Part shown: in pieces, positions 49,144 to 60,609 of the stretch | How positions within the stretch are numbered: the stretch's first letter is position 1 | Layout: every line of letters begins with the position of its first letter | Made by a program: the position numbers and the translations under genes | Notes under the pieces: generated by a model | The model's database searches: none | The model's input: the letters and a program-made list of their open reading frames with translations, nothing else | What the model was told of the DNA's origin: nothing | Source: Sindora glabra | Taxonomy: Eukaryota; Streptophyta; Magnoliopsida; Fabales; Fabaceae | Direction: 5' to 3' | NCBI GenBank assembly: GCA_020226215.1 | Contig: CM035232.1 | Coordinates: forward strand, 16,528,316 to 16,592,315 | Length of the DNA stretch: 64,000 nucleotides

Positions 49144-51929
49144 ATTGGACACCCAGAGCATTACAAAAAAGATCTTATAACAATTTTTAAAAAAGTACAT
49201 TAACTCCTATTAATGGGATTTTTACTCAAAATCTTCTTTAAAAATGTGAAATGTCAGAAAGGCTGATGGGATGCTTTAGCATTGAGCTAGAAATTCAAGT
49301 GTGTTGACTTGTGACTATTCTCTATACACTTAAAATTATGTAATAAGACATATAGCAAGTAAATGGAATGTCCCTCTCTCTATTTAATTTGTTTCTTTTG
49401 ACCCGTTGTGCTCGAAGGCTCCTAGTATAGAAAGATTTTTTGGTTTAGTATATGCAGTTGATTCAATGACATTTGATTATGGTTTGTAAACTTGTGAATT
49501 TTATTATCTATTCCAAAAGTGTCGTGTGGGTTTAATAGGAAGACTGGTATGTTTGTAAAAAAATGACAAACATGTATAATAAAGTTTTAGCTAGAATACT
49601 ATTAACCTATGATATTTAAGTATCAAAGCTCAGTTTATGTTAAAAGGCTAAGATTGACTAGGCTATAATTGGTTTAGATGCGATTGTCCAATATTATATG
49701 AGGGATATATAAAGCAATTATTCTCAAAATTGAAGAAATCATTACTAGAGCTTGACAATTAGATACAAGATATTGGATCAGCTTGAAAAGTTAATGTATG
49801 GAAGAATGATGCATCCTAGTGACTATGAATTAGTACATCAAGCATAACATTTATGCCAGAAGGGTTGCTTATATGCTTAGGATATAGGTTATATTCTTAT
49901 TCATAGTAGTAGTATCAAGAGATGCAAACTACTAGGATAAGTGAATTAACGGCCAATCCAATGGGAGAAACCTCGATCTTGTTAGAGAGCTTGATAATTT
50001 CCTAAGGGATTAGTGGAATTAAAAGGTAAAGCCTTTAGTGATGTAAAAATGTATAATTACAATTAAAGGATATAAGTGGATTGCTTCAGTTAGAGTAGTC
50101 TAAAATTATGTTGAGCCAATTTGAAGGAATTATTCATGTTACTTGACGGAGCATAGTTAGAGGGCAAAACAAAAATTTGAAGGAATCAATACAATATACA
50201 TAATTCATAGGTTAGATAAAAATCATGCAATCTCCCATAACACTTTTCAATATAATAGGCTAAGCTACATAGTTACTTTGTAGAGTAGCAACAATAACTC
50301 AAAGGATAGATAGTAAACTAGCATTATTTAATTATATTATTGAAAGACTTTGTGGCAATGATCATGAGTTCACCTTTGTTTATGCACAAGCAAAATGAAA
50401 ATTGAGATAAAATGGAGGACGCTCTATGTTTAACCCCCTTCAAGGTGTTAAAGTGGGAGAAAATGTGCTTAAAGAAGTCATTAGAGGACACATAAAGCAA
50501 AGCTCATAAGGACTATGATGATAGAAAGCATTAATTCCAAGTGAGCTATGATGGTAAGATATTGATTCAGAGAGAATCAAAAGATCTAATTAAGTTTGAA
50601 AATGGTTTTGTAAAGTATTATGAATTAACTAGAAGTAATGCAAATAGACTTATGAGCAAGGTTACAAGGCCTATGTATAAATTAAGCATAAGTTTTGACT
50701 TTTGCATTGGTGTAATGGGACATTAAGTACGAGACACTTATTAAAAGCAATTCAAAGTGAGAAGCATCACTCATGAGCTATAGTGTTAGCATGCACTTTT
50801 ATTATAAAGGTGGCATCCATAAAAGCTATAGAGATAGTGAGTACATAATTATAAAGGCAAGTACCCATCGGACAAATTACAGAAATGATAAGTTTAGGAG
50901 AGCTAGAAGAAAAGTAGCACTAAAAGGTGTCAAAACACTTTAAAAGAATACTAAAAAGGTAATCCTTTGAAAATTTTATAGATGATGCATTTGGCTAAAT
51001 GGATACTAGTGTTATAAAGGTGAGAATCCAACTTTGAGATAAGGGAAGTTTCATAATGCTTACAGAGATAAGCATAAGCAGTCGAGGTAGTAACTCGAAA
51101 GAATATGTTGAAAACTAACATAAAGTTTTAAGAGAGTAAATAAATTTTTCATAGAGTTATGTCAAATTAAGGTAGGCATTAATATTTAAAGTAAGAGAAA
51201 ATGTCACATACTATAGTTGTGATAGTTTGACAAGCAAACATGCTCAGATTTGAATAAGATTTAATGAAAAAATCTAGCATATTGTAAAAGTTTTATGGAT
51301 AAAATTTGAGATCAATCCAGCTCGTATATTATTTTTTTATATTTTCTCAAATTTAAGGATATTTTAATAATTTTGACATGATTTTAGAATTTAAAGGAGT
51401 TTGAAATGCTTGTATTTGTGATCCTTACATTTTTATCTTCATATTAGTGTGTTATCGTGTGAATTAGACACTCAGAGAATTGCGAAAAGGACTTATGACA
51501 ATTTTAAAAAAGTATGTCTATCCTTTCAGAAGGATTTTTACTCAAAATGTTCTTTCAAAAGGTAAAGCATTGAAAAAATCGACAAAGTGACTTAGCATTA
51601 AGCTAGAGACTTATATGTGTTAATTTATAGCCACTCTCTACATACTTAAAACTATATAATAAGACATATACTGAGCAAATAAGGTATTTCTCTCCTTATT
51701 TAATTTATCTCTTTTGACTCATTATGTCTAAAGGCTCCTAGTGTGAAGAGATCTTGCAATTTTGTATGTGCAAGTGTTTTGTCAACATTCGATTATAACT
51801 CGTAAACTTGTGAATTTCATCATCTATTCTAAAAGTACTACATAGGTTTAATAGGAAGATTGACATGTTTGTCAAGAATAATAAGCATACGTCACATGAT
51901 TTCGGCTAAAGAGTTACTAACCCGTGACA
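49144..51929 (+). mobile_element. Decayed LTR element with two LTRs
   Basis: Direct repeats of about 465 bp lie at 49144-49614 and 51463-51929 (shared words 'ggatttttactcaaaat', 'acttaaaa.tat.taataagacatat', 'ggctcctagt'), ending TGATA and TGACA. A degenerate primer site 'aagtatcaaagctc' follows the left repeat (49618-49631). The 1.85 kb interior holds only fragments without recognisable domains; its longest ORF is 50541-50726 (+). It is non-autonomous or heavily decayed. It lies directly against the 5' end of the minus-strand Copia remnant and may have inserted into that element's LTR. Confidence 0.65.
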
Positions 51930-51965
51930 ATAGGCCATGTTAATTGTAATATGAAATCTAACTCT

Positions 51966-52315
51966 TTGTTTGGATAGGAGAAAATAGAAAGAGGAGAAGA
52001 AAAAATTTAAATTTAAATTAGAGAAAAATTAAAGAAAAAAATTTTTAATTTTGAATTAATTATAAAATCTTTGACCATACATGTCAGTTGTAATCTAAAT
52101 TTTAACTCTTTGTTTGGATAAGGAGAAAATAAGAGAGAAAAATTTTAATTTAAATTAAAAAGAAAATAGAGGGAAAATTTTTAATTTTTAATTGATTATA
52201 AAATTTTAACCATATATGAGGATAAAAATTTAAAATTTTCTTTCTCTCCCATTTTTTTTGGCTTTTATTCTCTCCCATTTTCTTTCCTTTTATTCAAATA
52301 AAAGTTGATGTAATT
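51966..52315. mobile_element. MITE-like repeat with inverted ends
   Basis: The left end 'aactctttgtttggata' occurs twice (about 51,961 and 52,098). The right end, read inverted, gives 'cttttatttgaataaaagg', similar to it. The interior is AT-rich and palindromic ('aattttaatttaaatt'). No coding content. Boundaries uncertain. Confidence 0.35.
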
Positions 52316-52425
52316 GTTATGTGCAAGTCAAAGTCACACATAATTGCAACAACTTAGATTTAGAGTGACATTGCATTATTATGTGAGGAACATTATATTG
52401 AAGTAAAGTACTTCTTCATATGAAG

Positions 52426-52427
<2 letters not shown>

Positions 52428-52477
<50 letters not shown>
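52428..52477. repeat. (TA)n microsatellite at the left end of the long inverted repeat
   Basis: About 50 bp of TA dinucleotides directly outside the left arm. Confidence 0.9.
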
Positions 52478-52482
<5 letters not shown>

Positions 52483-52890
52483 GGCTCAAATTACAATACC
52501 CAAATACAAAAATAGGGTATCTCACCTTGTTTTGTTAGAGTCATATAAATTGTTGGATGGAAGCAGATTTTTCAAAAAGGAAGAATAGAAGGCAATTGTA
52601 ATAGAAGGTAAATGGGTTAAAGAAGTGGAGATAAAATACTACACTTTAACCCTCGAGAATAATATCATTAAAAATAATTTCATCCAATGAAATGATTAAG
52701 ATTAAAATATAAAATGGATGAAAATATTCTCTCAAAAATTATTTTATATAATAAATTTATGAATTTAATTAATTTATTTTTAACTAATTTATTATTTTAT
52801 TTAATCCATAAATATAAAATTAATATTATTCTTTTAACAACAATTGATTATCAATTTTGGTATTAATTTATTTATTCAATTAACTAATGA

Positions 52891-52925
<35 letters not shown>

Positions 52926-53276
52926 CATGCAGTTTAATAGAAAATTTATATAGCATGCAGTTTAATAGAAAATTTGTTAGTTATATAATTTAATGAATAT
53001 AATAAAAATTAATGTAAGCAGAAAGATTTTTTGTAAAAAAATAAATTAATGAAACAAAAAGAAAATATAAATAAAATAATATTTGATTTGATATATATAT
53101 ATAGTACGATGAGTAATTAATTTGAAGTGATCAATTTTCATGGCGATATAAAGCTCAATAAATTGTCAATTTTTTAATATAACTTTTGTTAGTAAGTTAT
53201 GATTCATTGTTTACTTGTTATATGTGTACAAAATTTTCATATAAAATTAGTATTTTTCCTAATAAAAGAATCTAAT
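52475..53276 (+). repeat. Left arm of an ~800 bp inverted repeat
   Basis: The arm matches the reverse complement of 56,762-57,560 along its whole length with an estimated 80-90% identity. Examples are 'caccttgttttgtt' at 52,525, 'gttaaagaagtggagataaa' at 52,616, 'caattgattatcaattttgg' at 52,841 and 'acaaaattttcatataaaat' at 53,227. A short (TA)n insertion and a 20 bp repeat near 52,925-52,970 are specific to this arm. There is no coding content. Confidence 0.8.
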
Positions 53277-53704
53277 ACGTCCTTAAAAAACTTGTTGCTC
53301 CCATATCATTGTCTTTTCACAAATATTAGTCTAATTTATATTTTTACAACTATAAAATCGGTCATGATAATTTCTCTGCAAATTAGTCCATCCTTTTGTA
53401 GGCACTCCACCTATTTACTTAGCAAATATAGGATAAGTTCTTAAGGGCATGTTTAGAAAATAAAATGTTTAAATATAATGCTTATTCTTCTAATATATTT
53501 ATGGTACGATCTGACTTCTTTAATTAATTTACTAATTTTAGTTTGGTACTTCTAAATATTTAATTAATATAATTTTAATCTTTTATTTTAACTTTTGTCA
53601 ATTTTAATTTTTTATTCTTTTGATATTTCAAATTTAAAATGATGTAGCCAGTTCACCAATTATTAAATTAAAACTATTCGATTATGATTATTTATTTTTA
53701 ATAA
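53277..53704. other. AT-rich spacer inside the inverted repeat
   Basis: No gene seen. The LINE insertion follows. Confidence 0.4.
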
Positions 53705-53722
53705 ATATAATTAAATAATTTT

Positions 53723-55938
53723 TGTCCTCTATATGAATAAGCTCTCACATATTATTTGTGAAGCAATCAATGAAAATAAATGGAAGCCTCTAAAAGCAGG
53801 AAAGAGAGGTTTGGGTATTTCTCATTTGATGTTTGCAGATGATTTACTCTTGTTTGGTGAAGCTTTAATCCAACAAATTGATACAATAATGGATTGCTTG
53901 AATAGTTTTTCTAGAATGTCAAGCTAGAAAGTCAATCATTCCGAATCCAGTATATTCTTTTCTCGCAATTTAAAGCTGAAAATTAGAGAGGCAATTATAC
54001 AAAGAAGTGGCTTCACTAGTACCAATGATATTGGTAAACATTTAGGAGTCCCTATAATTCATCAGAAGATGAATCAACACACATATTCATACCTAGTCAA
54101 AAAGGTTCAAGACAAGCTAGCTGGTTGGAAGATGAAATGCCTCTCCATAGTTGTAAGGGTCACATTAGCCAAATCAGTAATAAGTGCTATTCCTATTTAC
54201 ACTATGCAGTCCACTGCAATCTCGAAAAGTTCCTTGGAGGAAATTGAAAAAATCTAACACAATTTCATTTGAGGACATGAGGTTAGTGATCGCAAACTTC
54301 ATATTGTAGCGTGGAATACTTTCTGTCTTCCAAAGAATGTTGGAGGATTAGGATTCAAAAATTTAAATCGAATGAATATGGCTTGTTTGATGAAGTTGGT
54401 GTGGAGGCTTATTTATAATGAAAACTCCCTTTGGATCTCTATGTTGAAAGGCAAGTATCAAAGAGAGGAAACATGGCATGGAGAGGTTAAATTGAAACAA
54501 TCAGACTCCTTCATCTGCAAAACCTCTGTAAAGTTTGGCAGTTGGTTCTTAACAGAGTTTCAATACAGATTAATAATAGGCGTGATACCTCCCTATGTTT
54601 TGACCGATGGATTAGAAAAAATTCTCTTAACTCAGTTTCTAGTGTAATTTTGGATTACTTGAGAAATGCGGTGGTAGCTGACTTTGCAATGGATGAAGGT
54701 GGCTGGGATGTAAGTGTTCTGAAGCAATGGTTGCCTTCCCAATATCTTTCACAAATAAAAGCTATTCCACCTCCGTTACAAGTCTGGGATGCGATGAATT
54801 AATTTGGATTGAGACACTAGATGGTACTTTCTCGATCAATTCAGTATACCATAGCTTATGTAATTAAAGTTATTACGAACCTGATATTATTTGGCAACAA
54901 ATATGGAAGCTAACAGTACTGGAAAGGATAAAGTTATTTGTTTGGTAATGCTGTACAGGTGGCGTGATGACGAATGTTAAAAGAGCAAGTAAAGGATTGG
55001 GGAGCCCGATCTGTGTGATATGTCAGCATAGGAACGAAGACCTCCTTTATGCAGTAAGGGATTGTAAGAGAATAAAAAGTCTCTTGGTGTGACCTCTTAC
55101 AAATGTCAAAACGTGCTTCCTTCTTTGGTGTGCAGGGCAAGGAGTGGATAAGATAAAATTTAACTGAGCAGTTTGGCAAAGATGAGTTGGTGAGCTAGCT
55201 TATCTTCTAGAGTTTAGCACTTTGCTAAATTTGGACATAGAGGTAAGCTTATGTGTTCCAAGATATACACTTGTTACCAAAAGATACAACCATTTTAATT
55301 AGAGAATCAGCTTTTAATACAGCTGCTGCTTTCCACTTGAATAGGGACATATATATGAAGTAGACCAGAATAGTGCAGGTGAAATGGGTTACGCTAGAAG
55401 CAGATTGGATTAAACTAAATATTGATAGAGCTTTGAAGAATAATCCAAGTGTAGCTAGATATGGTGGAATTTTTAGGAATTCGGAAGGTCAATAGATACA
55501 GAGATTCACAAGACAATTGGGAACTTGTTCATCATTTCAAGTTGAATTATGGGGTGCATATCATGGCTTGACTATAGCTTGGGAACTGGATGTAAAAAAA
55601 CTAATTTTGGAGTCAGACTCAAAAATTCTCGTAGACTTGCTAAATAACGAATCTATTACTAATGCAAAAAATACTGCCCTTCTTTATAGATGTCAATCTT
55701 TGAATCAACAAGATTGGTAGATTTCTATTTAACATATACTTAGAGAAGGAAATAAGTATGCTAATTGGTTAGCTAATTATAGCTTCACCGTGGAGAAGGA
55801 TCTTCACAAAATGGACACCCCTCCAAGTGGACTTAGCACTTTTCTCTTATATGATGTCTTAGGGGTCACTACCCCATGGAATATTCCTATATAATTTTAT
55901 TTTTCTTTAGGCTTAGGCCCCATTGATTCATAAAAAAA
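53723..55938 (+). mobile_element. 5'-truncated LINE (non-LTR retrotransposon)
   Basis: The body is flanked by an 18 bp target duplication, ATATAATTAAATAATTTT (53705-53722 and 55939-55956), and ends in a short poly-A, the mark of target-primed reverse transcription. Coding text on the plus strand: the RT end with the motif LMFADDLLLFGEA at 53733-53927, the following RT/thumb region (KLAGWKMKCLS, VGGLGFKNL) in broken frames to about 54,800, a zf-RVT region near 54,900-55,080 (IWKLTVLERIKLFVW, CVICQHRNEDLLYAVRDC), and an RNase H domain at 55,400-55,720 (LEADWIKLNID, ELWGAYHGLTIAWELDVKKL, ESDSKILVDLLN). ORF1, the endonuclease and most of the RT are missing. Many stops show it is inactive. Confidence 0.9.
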
Positions 55939-55956
55939 ATATAATTAAATAATTTT

Positions 55957-56761
55957 AATTTAATAATTTTTAGATATTGACATATCATTCTAAATTTTAA
56001 AATTTTAAGAATATTATAAAATTTATTGCGATGTAATTATTATAATTGACAGGTTTACTAAACCAAGTTGTGATATTAGAGACACTTATATAATCAAAAT
56101 AAAGGAGAAAATAAAATAAAATAGAGAAAATAAAAAAATTACACGATACTAGTATAGTGGATTTTAGATTTTTAAAATGGGATTGAAAGTCACAATAGAT
56201 TCCAATATTTCTCAATAAAATTAACTAAAATTTGAAGAAAGAATTAAAATTATATTAATTAAATATCAAAAAGGCTCAAAATAATATACTTTGAATTGAC
56301 GGACCAAAATTCACTTTAATATTTTAAGAGGATTAAATTTAAATTCAAGTCAAAATGAAAATGAATAAATATATACACATATTTTATATTATTTATTTAT
56401 AATACAATTGAAGTAATTCGAAAAAGTTATTAGTTGTAACAATCCATGCACCGTCATGTGAAAGATTAGATGATTTAAATGAGCTTGTTTTAATTTAAAC
56501 AAACCTTAATCGATAAGATCAAAATTCGATTTGATTTGACTCTATTCCAACTCTAATTGTAACACTTCGCCAAACATATCATGTGAAAAACCAGATGATG
56601 GGAATTCAGCTATAACACTTCCTCAAATTAGTTGTATTGGACCATGCATGTCACAATGTATTGCATGTTTATTAATTTATGAACAATGTCTACTTGAGAA
56701 TTTTATATTTCTTTTAGAATTTTATTAGGAAAATTGAAATTTTATGAGTTTTTTTACCCAG
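55957..56761. other. AT-rich spacer inside the inverted repeat, right of the LINE
   Basis: No gene seen. The 72-codon ORF at 55997-56215 (-) is composition-driven. Confidence 0.4.
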
Positions 56762-57560
56762 AAATTAGATTTTTTTATTGGGAAAAATACTAATTTTATA
56801 TGAAAATTTTGTGCGAAAACAATAAATCACAATTTACCAACAAAGGTTATATTAAAAAAATTGACAACTTATTGAGTTTTATATCCCCATGAAAATTGAT
56901 CACCCAAGTTAATTTACTTATCATATAACATATATTTTTAAAACAAATATCCAAATCAAATACTATTTTATTTACTCTTTCTTTTTGTTTCATTAATTTA
57001 TTTTTTTTAAAAAATATTTCCGCTAACATTAATTTTTATTATATTCATTAAATTACATAACTAACAAATTTTCTATTAACCTCCATATTACACAAATTTT
57101 CTTTTATATTATTTTTTCACTTATATGTATCTATTATATTCATTAGTTAATTGAATAAATAAATTAATACCAAAATTGATAATCAATTGTTGTTAAAAGA
57201 ATAATATTAATTTTATATTTATGAATTAAATAAATTAATAAATGAGTTAAAAACATAAATTAATTAAATTTGTATATTTATAGTATAAAATAATTTTTGA
57301 GAGAATATTTTCACCCATTTTATACTTTAACCTTAATCATTTCATTGGATAAATTATTTTTAATTATATTATTTTCAGGGGTCAACGTATGATATTTTAT
57401 CTCCACTTCTTTAACCGATCTATCTTCTGTCACATTTACCCTCTATTCACGCCATTTGAAAAATCTACTTCTATTTAACAATCTAAATGATTTCAACAAA
57501 ACAAGGTGGGATGCCCTACTTCCGTACTTGGGTATAATATGAGCCGTATTATAAGTTTTA
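56762..57560 (-). repeat. Right arm of the ~800 bp inverted repeat
   Basis: Inverted counterpart of 52,475-53,276. The spacing between arms is about 3.5 kb, of which 2.2 kb is the LINE. The whole may be a transposon with very long inverted ends (foldback or Mutator type), or two head-to-head copies of a dispersed repeat. Confidence 0.8.
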
Positions 57561-57854
57561 CAAAATTTTCTCATAAAATTCATTATATTTTATATAAAAT
57601 TTATAATTCTTTTTATATACATAAGTTATAAAATGTTATTATTTATATAAATCTTATAATTTATTTTAAAATTTTATGATTTTTTTATAAATCTTGTAAT
57701 ATAAACAACAATGATTATAGTATAAAATTTTTTAAAATTTCTGGAAAAGACTGCACAATTTATTAAAAAGATTATAAAATTGATGGAAGAGCTGCACATG
57801 TCGTATCGATACTCCCCATTTTAAAAGAGTTCGGAGAATGCCCCAACTTCTTTA

Positions 57855-57922
<68 letters not shown>

Positions 57923-58408
57923 AGTCATCATCACCTTCATCATGATGATTCGGCTAAAGAAGCTCCCTGAATTAATAAGAAAGGCTTATTTTATTTGCCT
58001 TATTTATTTGGAAACGTTTCCGTTAGCTTCGTACTTTCTTTGTGCAGCCAAACGGACTTTAGAATAAGAGTAGAAAATGAGGACGAGGATTTGTTAATGC
58101 AGCACCATTAAATAATGACAAATTTACAACTGAAACTTACAAGTTATCATCCAAAAGCAAAACAAAATGCTATCTGATAAACCATATTCTGCCTATTGAG
58201 AAACATCATAGGAGTATTGTCTCGTCCCTATCCATAAATCCTACCAGCTCATAATGGAGAGACCCTTCAAGGGCTGCCAACCTTAATAAACAGACTCACA
58301 ATATCTGCAAAACCAGATAATACCTTTCATATTAATTTCCAGAAAACTCTGTCCTGTCTCTCCTAGATGATCAGTATCAGGCGGTAAAATTCATCTACTA
58401 ATTTATAA
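57561..58408. other. Intergenic DNA with a (TA)n tract; 3' flank of the RING-H2 gene
   Basis: A (TA)n tract of about 59 bp lies at 57,859-57,917. The 58,080-58,408 stretch is less AT-rich and is probably 3' UTR of the minus-strand RING gene. Confidence 0.45.
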
Positions 58409-60609
58409 CTATTCTTGTACTTTGGAGTCATCAACCTGCGAGACCAGACCCGAACAAAGTGGGCAGGTTGGGTCGCGCCTTTCTTCGTAACTAGTTCTCT
58501 GTTCCAAACAATCTGCATGATAAACATGGCCACAAACTAAAACGGCTACCACTGAAAGCTCGCTGGAAGAAGAAATCGAACTCCCAAGAAAATGAAGCTT
58601 CCGTCTCAATGGCTTTTGACATATCCCGCATACCATCTTCACTGCATCAGGTGATACGGCATCCGTTGCTAGGGAGCTGGACCGAATTCTATCTGGCCTG
58701 GGAAATGCTCTCTCTCTATACTCTGAAAAACTTGCCAATGAATCAAACGGAGAATGCATAATAGAAGAATTTAATAACAAATATTTCACATTCAAAAAGG
58801 TGAAAACTGGACGAGTACTAAAAATGGCGCTTAAATACTATTTAAAAAAAAAAAATTCACGACATGGAATTCGTCCTTCTGATCACCATTAGCCACCAAA
58901 ACCTTACTGAATGACTAATTCTAACACTACAAATTTTTTAACTGCATGTAATCCAATAAAAAGCAAAAAAAGAATTAAAGAAGCACCTAAATGTTGTCTA
59001 GAATCCGGGTTGGATAGAGATGCCAACTTAAAACAAGGTCTATCATCATACAAAGGAGTACCCTTGCCACGAGAAGATGATGCATTGGCATGATTGGAAG
59101 AGTTGCGTCGAGAATACTGGTGACCATAGTAATGCCGTGAACGTTTCAGAAACATAGAACGACCAAGATTCTGATGATGATGTGCCATAGTTGGATGCAA
59201 ATTTACGAGCTTCACAGGCCCTTCAGTCATATCCAAGATAGAAGGTGGAGGGAGTGCACCAGGATCACCTGAATGTGAAGCTTTCTGTAAAGAAGCACAT
59301 GAAGAAAAAACTGGCAGAGCTCAGACTGGGCAAATAGAAAATTAGATAGAACATGATAAAAAGGCAGCAAATGGGATGCTTGTCAACTACTTTCATATTA
59401 CTTCCAATGATAAGGACCGCAGAACATGTGTTGGCACAAGTTAGTGCTTGCATGATCATCTTTATCAACCAAACAACAGGAGAATAATTTACACCGCATA
59501 ACTCGTTCTAGGGACAAACAACCAAAAAAGCTCAGAACTAGCACGAGTGGAAGAAGAAAGCCAACCTCATGTGGCAATAGTTCTATCTCCGGGGAGCATG
59601 GCATTGCTTCTGCAATATTGAGTAAAATCACAAAAATCTGTTCAGAAGAAGATCAAGTCCAAACAACAGGGAGTAAAGACAAATAGCAAAAAGATAAAAG
59701 ATATAGAACTGTTAAACATCAACAAGCTTTAACCCGTCAGATGTGTCGGCAGATTGGACCATTTGACGCCATCATGATTGATCAAAGACCACATCTTCAG
59801 CAAATACTTACATGAAAAAACAATGCATTATCGATGACGGATTCCTAATATCATTATCTTTATCGTTGCTTTTTTCAAAATACTGGAAATAGACTTTAAA
59901 TCCCCAAAACCATGGAATGCAAGTTGCAGCCAATCACACACGTAATTATGTACTTCATGACCCACGAACAGACGCATTCACACAAACATAGGCAGACATA
60001 TGAAAGGAACCAGCCGGTCTATCTATATAAAGCACAACAGAAGATCAATGATGTGCATATCAAAAAATGACCATACTTCAAAGAGTCAGTAAGGAATAAT
60101 TTTCTCTGCCCGATTGTAGATCCTGAGCTCTCCAGCAGCCCGAGGAGGGATAAGAATGAAGGCAAATAACAACTAAACCCACAGAAATGCTAGCATTGAG
60201 ATAGATTGCCCTCATAAACAAAATAGATCACCAAACCCTTGAAACCCACTAAAACCATAGAATCCAGTAACGATAACCCAATAGCCTACTTTAAAGTTTA
60301 ATTCTTTTTGTTCCAGACAAAGAAAAAAAAATGATGAGGATGAGAAAGATAAGAACGAAAACCCTGTCTGAAATTAAGATTGGGTTAATTAAGTATACGT
60401 TTTCTCGGGTGCCGTCGATGGAACCTTCGCAAGTAGCTTTAATTTCTCCATTTTCTCATTACATTGTGCTGATTAATAACCTTTAAACTCATCGAGAGGG
60501 GGAAAAAAATGAAAATACCTGAAGTAGAAGGAGAACATGAAAACGGTTGCTGGTGATGATGATGATCTGAATTATCGGTCTGATCAGAAATCCGTTTCCG
60601 TTTGCCCAT
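58409..60609 (-). CDS. RING-H2 zinc-finger protein, putative E3 ubiquitin ligase
   Basis: Four exons: 60519-60609, 59566-59609, 58987-59284 and 58409-58722, giving 248 residues. Junctions are TTCAG|gtattt, ttgcag|AAGCA, CATGAG|gttggc, tttacag|AAAGC, TTTAG|gtgctt and tttttcag|AGTAT, all in phase. The start MGKRKRISDQ carries a basic, nuclear-type cluster and is followed by a His/Gln stretch. The middle exon is Ser/Arg-rich and without known domain. The RING lies in the last exon: C176, C179, C208, H210, H213, C216, C231 and C234 (CGIC, CGHVYHADC, CPLC), the C3H2C3 spacing of RING-H2, with a long 28-residue gap between the first and second cysteine pairs. RING-H2 domains bind ubiquitin-conjugating enzymes; the substrate is unknown. 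Good confidence in exons; function only at family level. Confidence 0.87.

Noticed and set aside
55517..55720. Stand-alone RNase H gene
   Set aside because: It lies inside the target-duplicated LINE, in the expected place after RT and zf-RVT.
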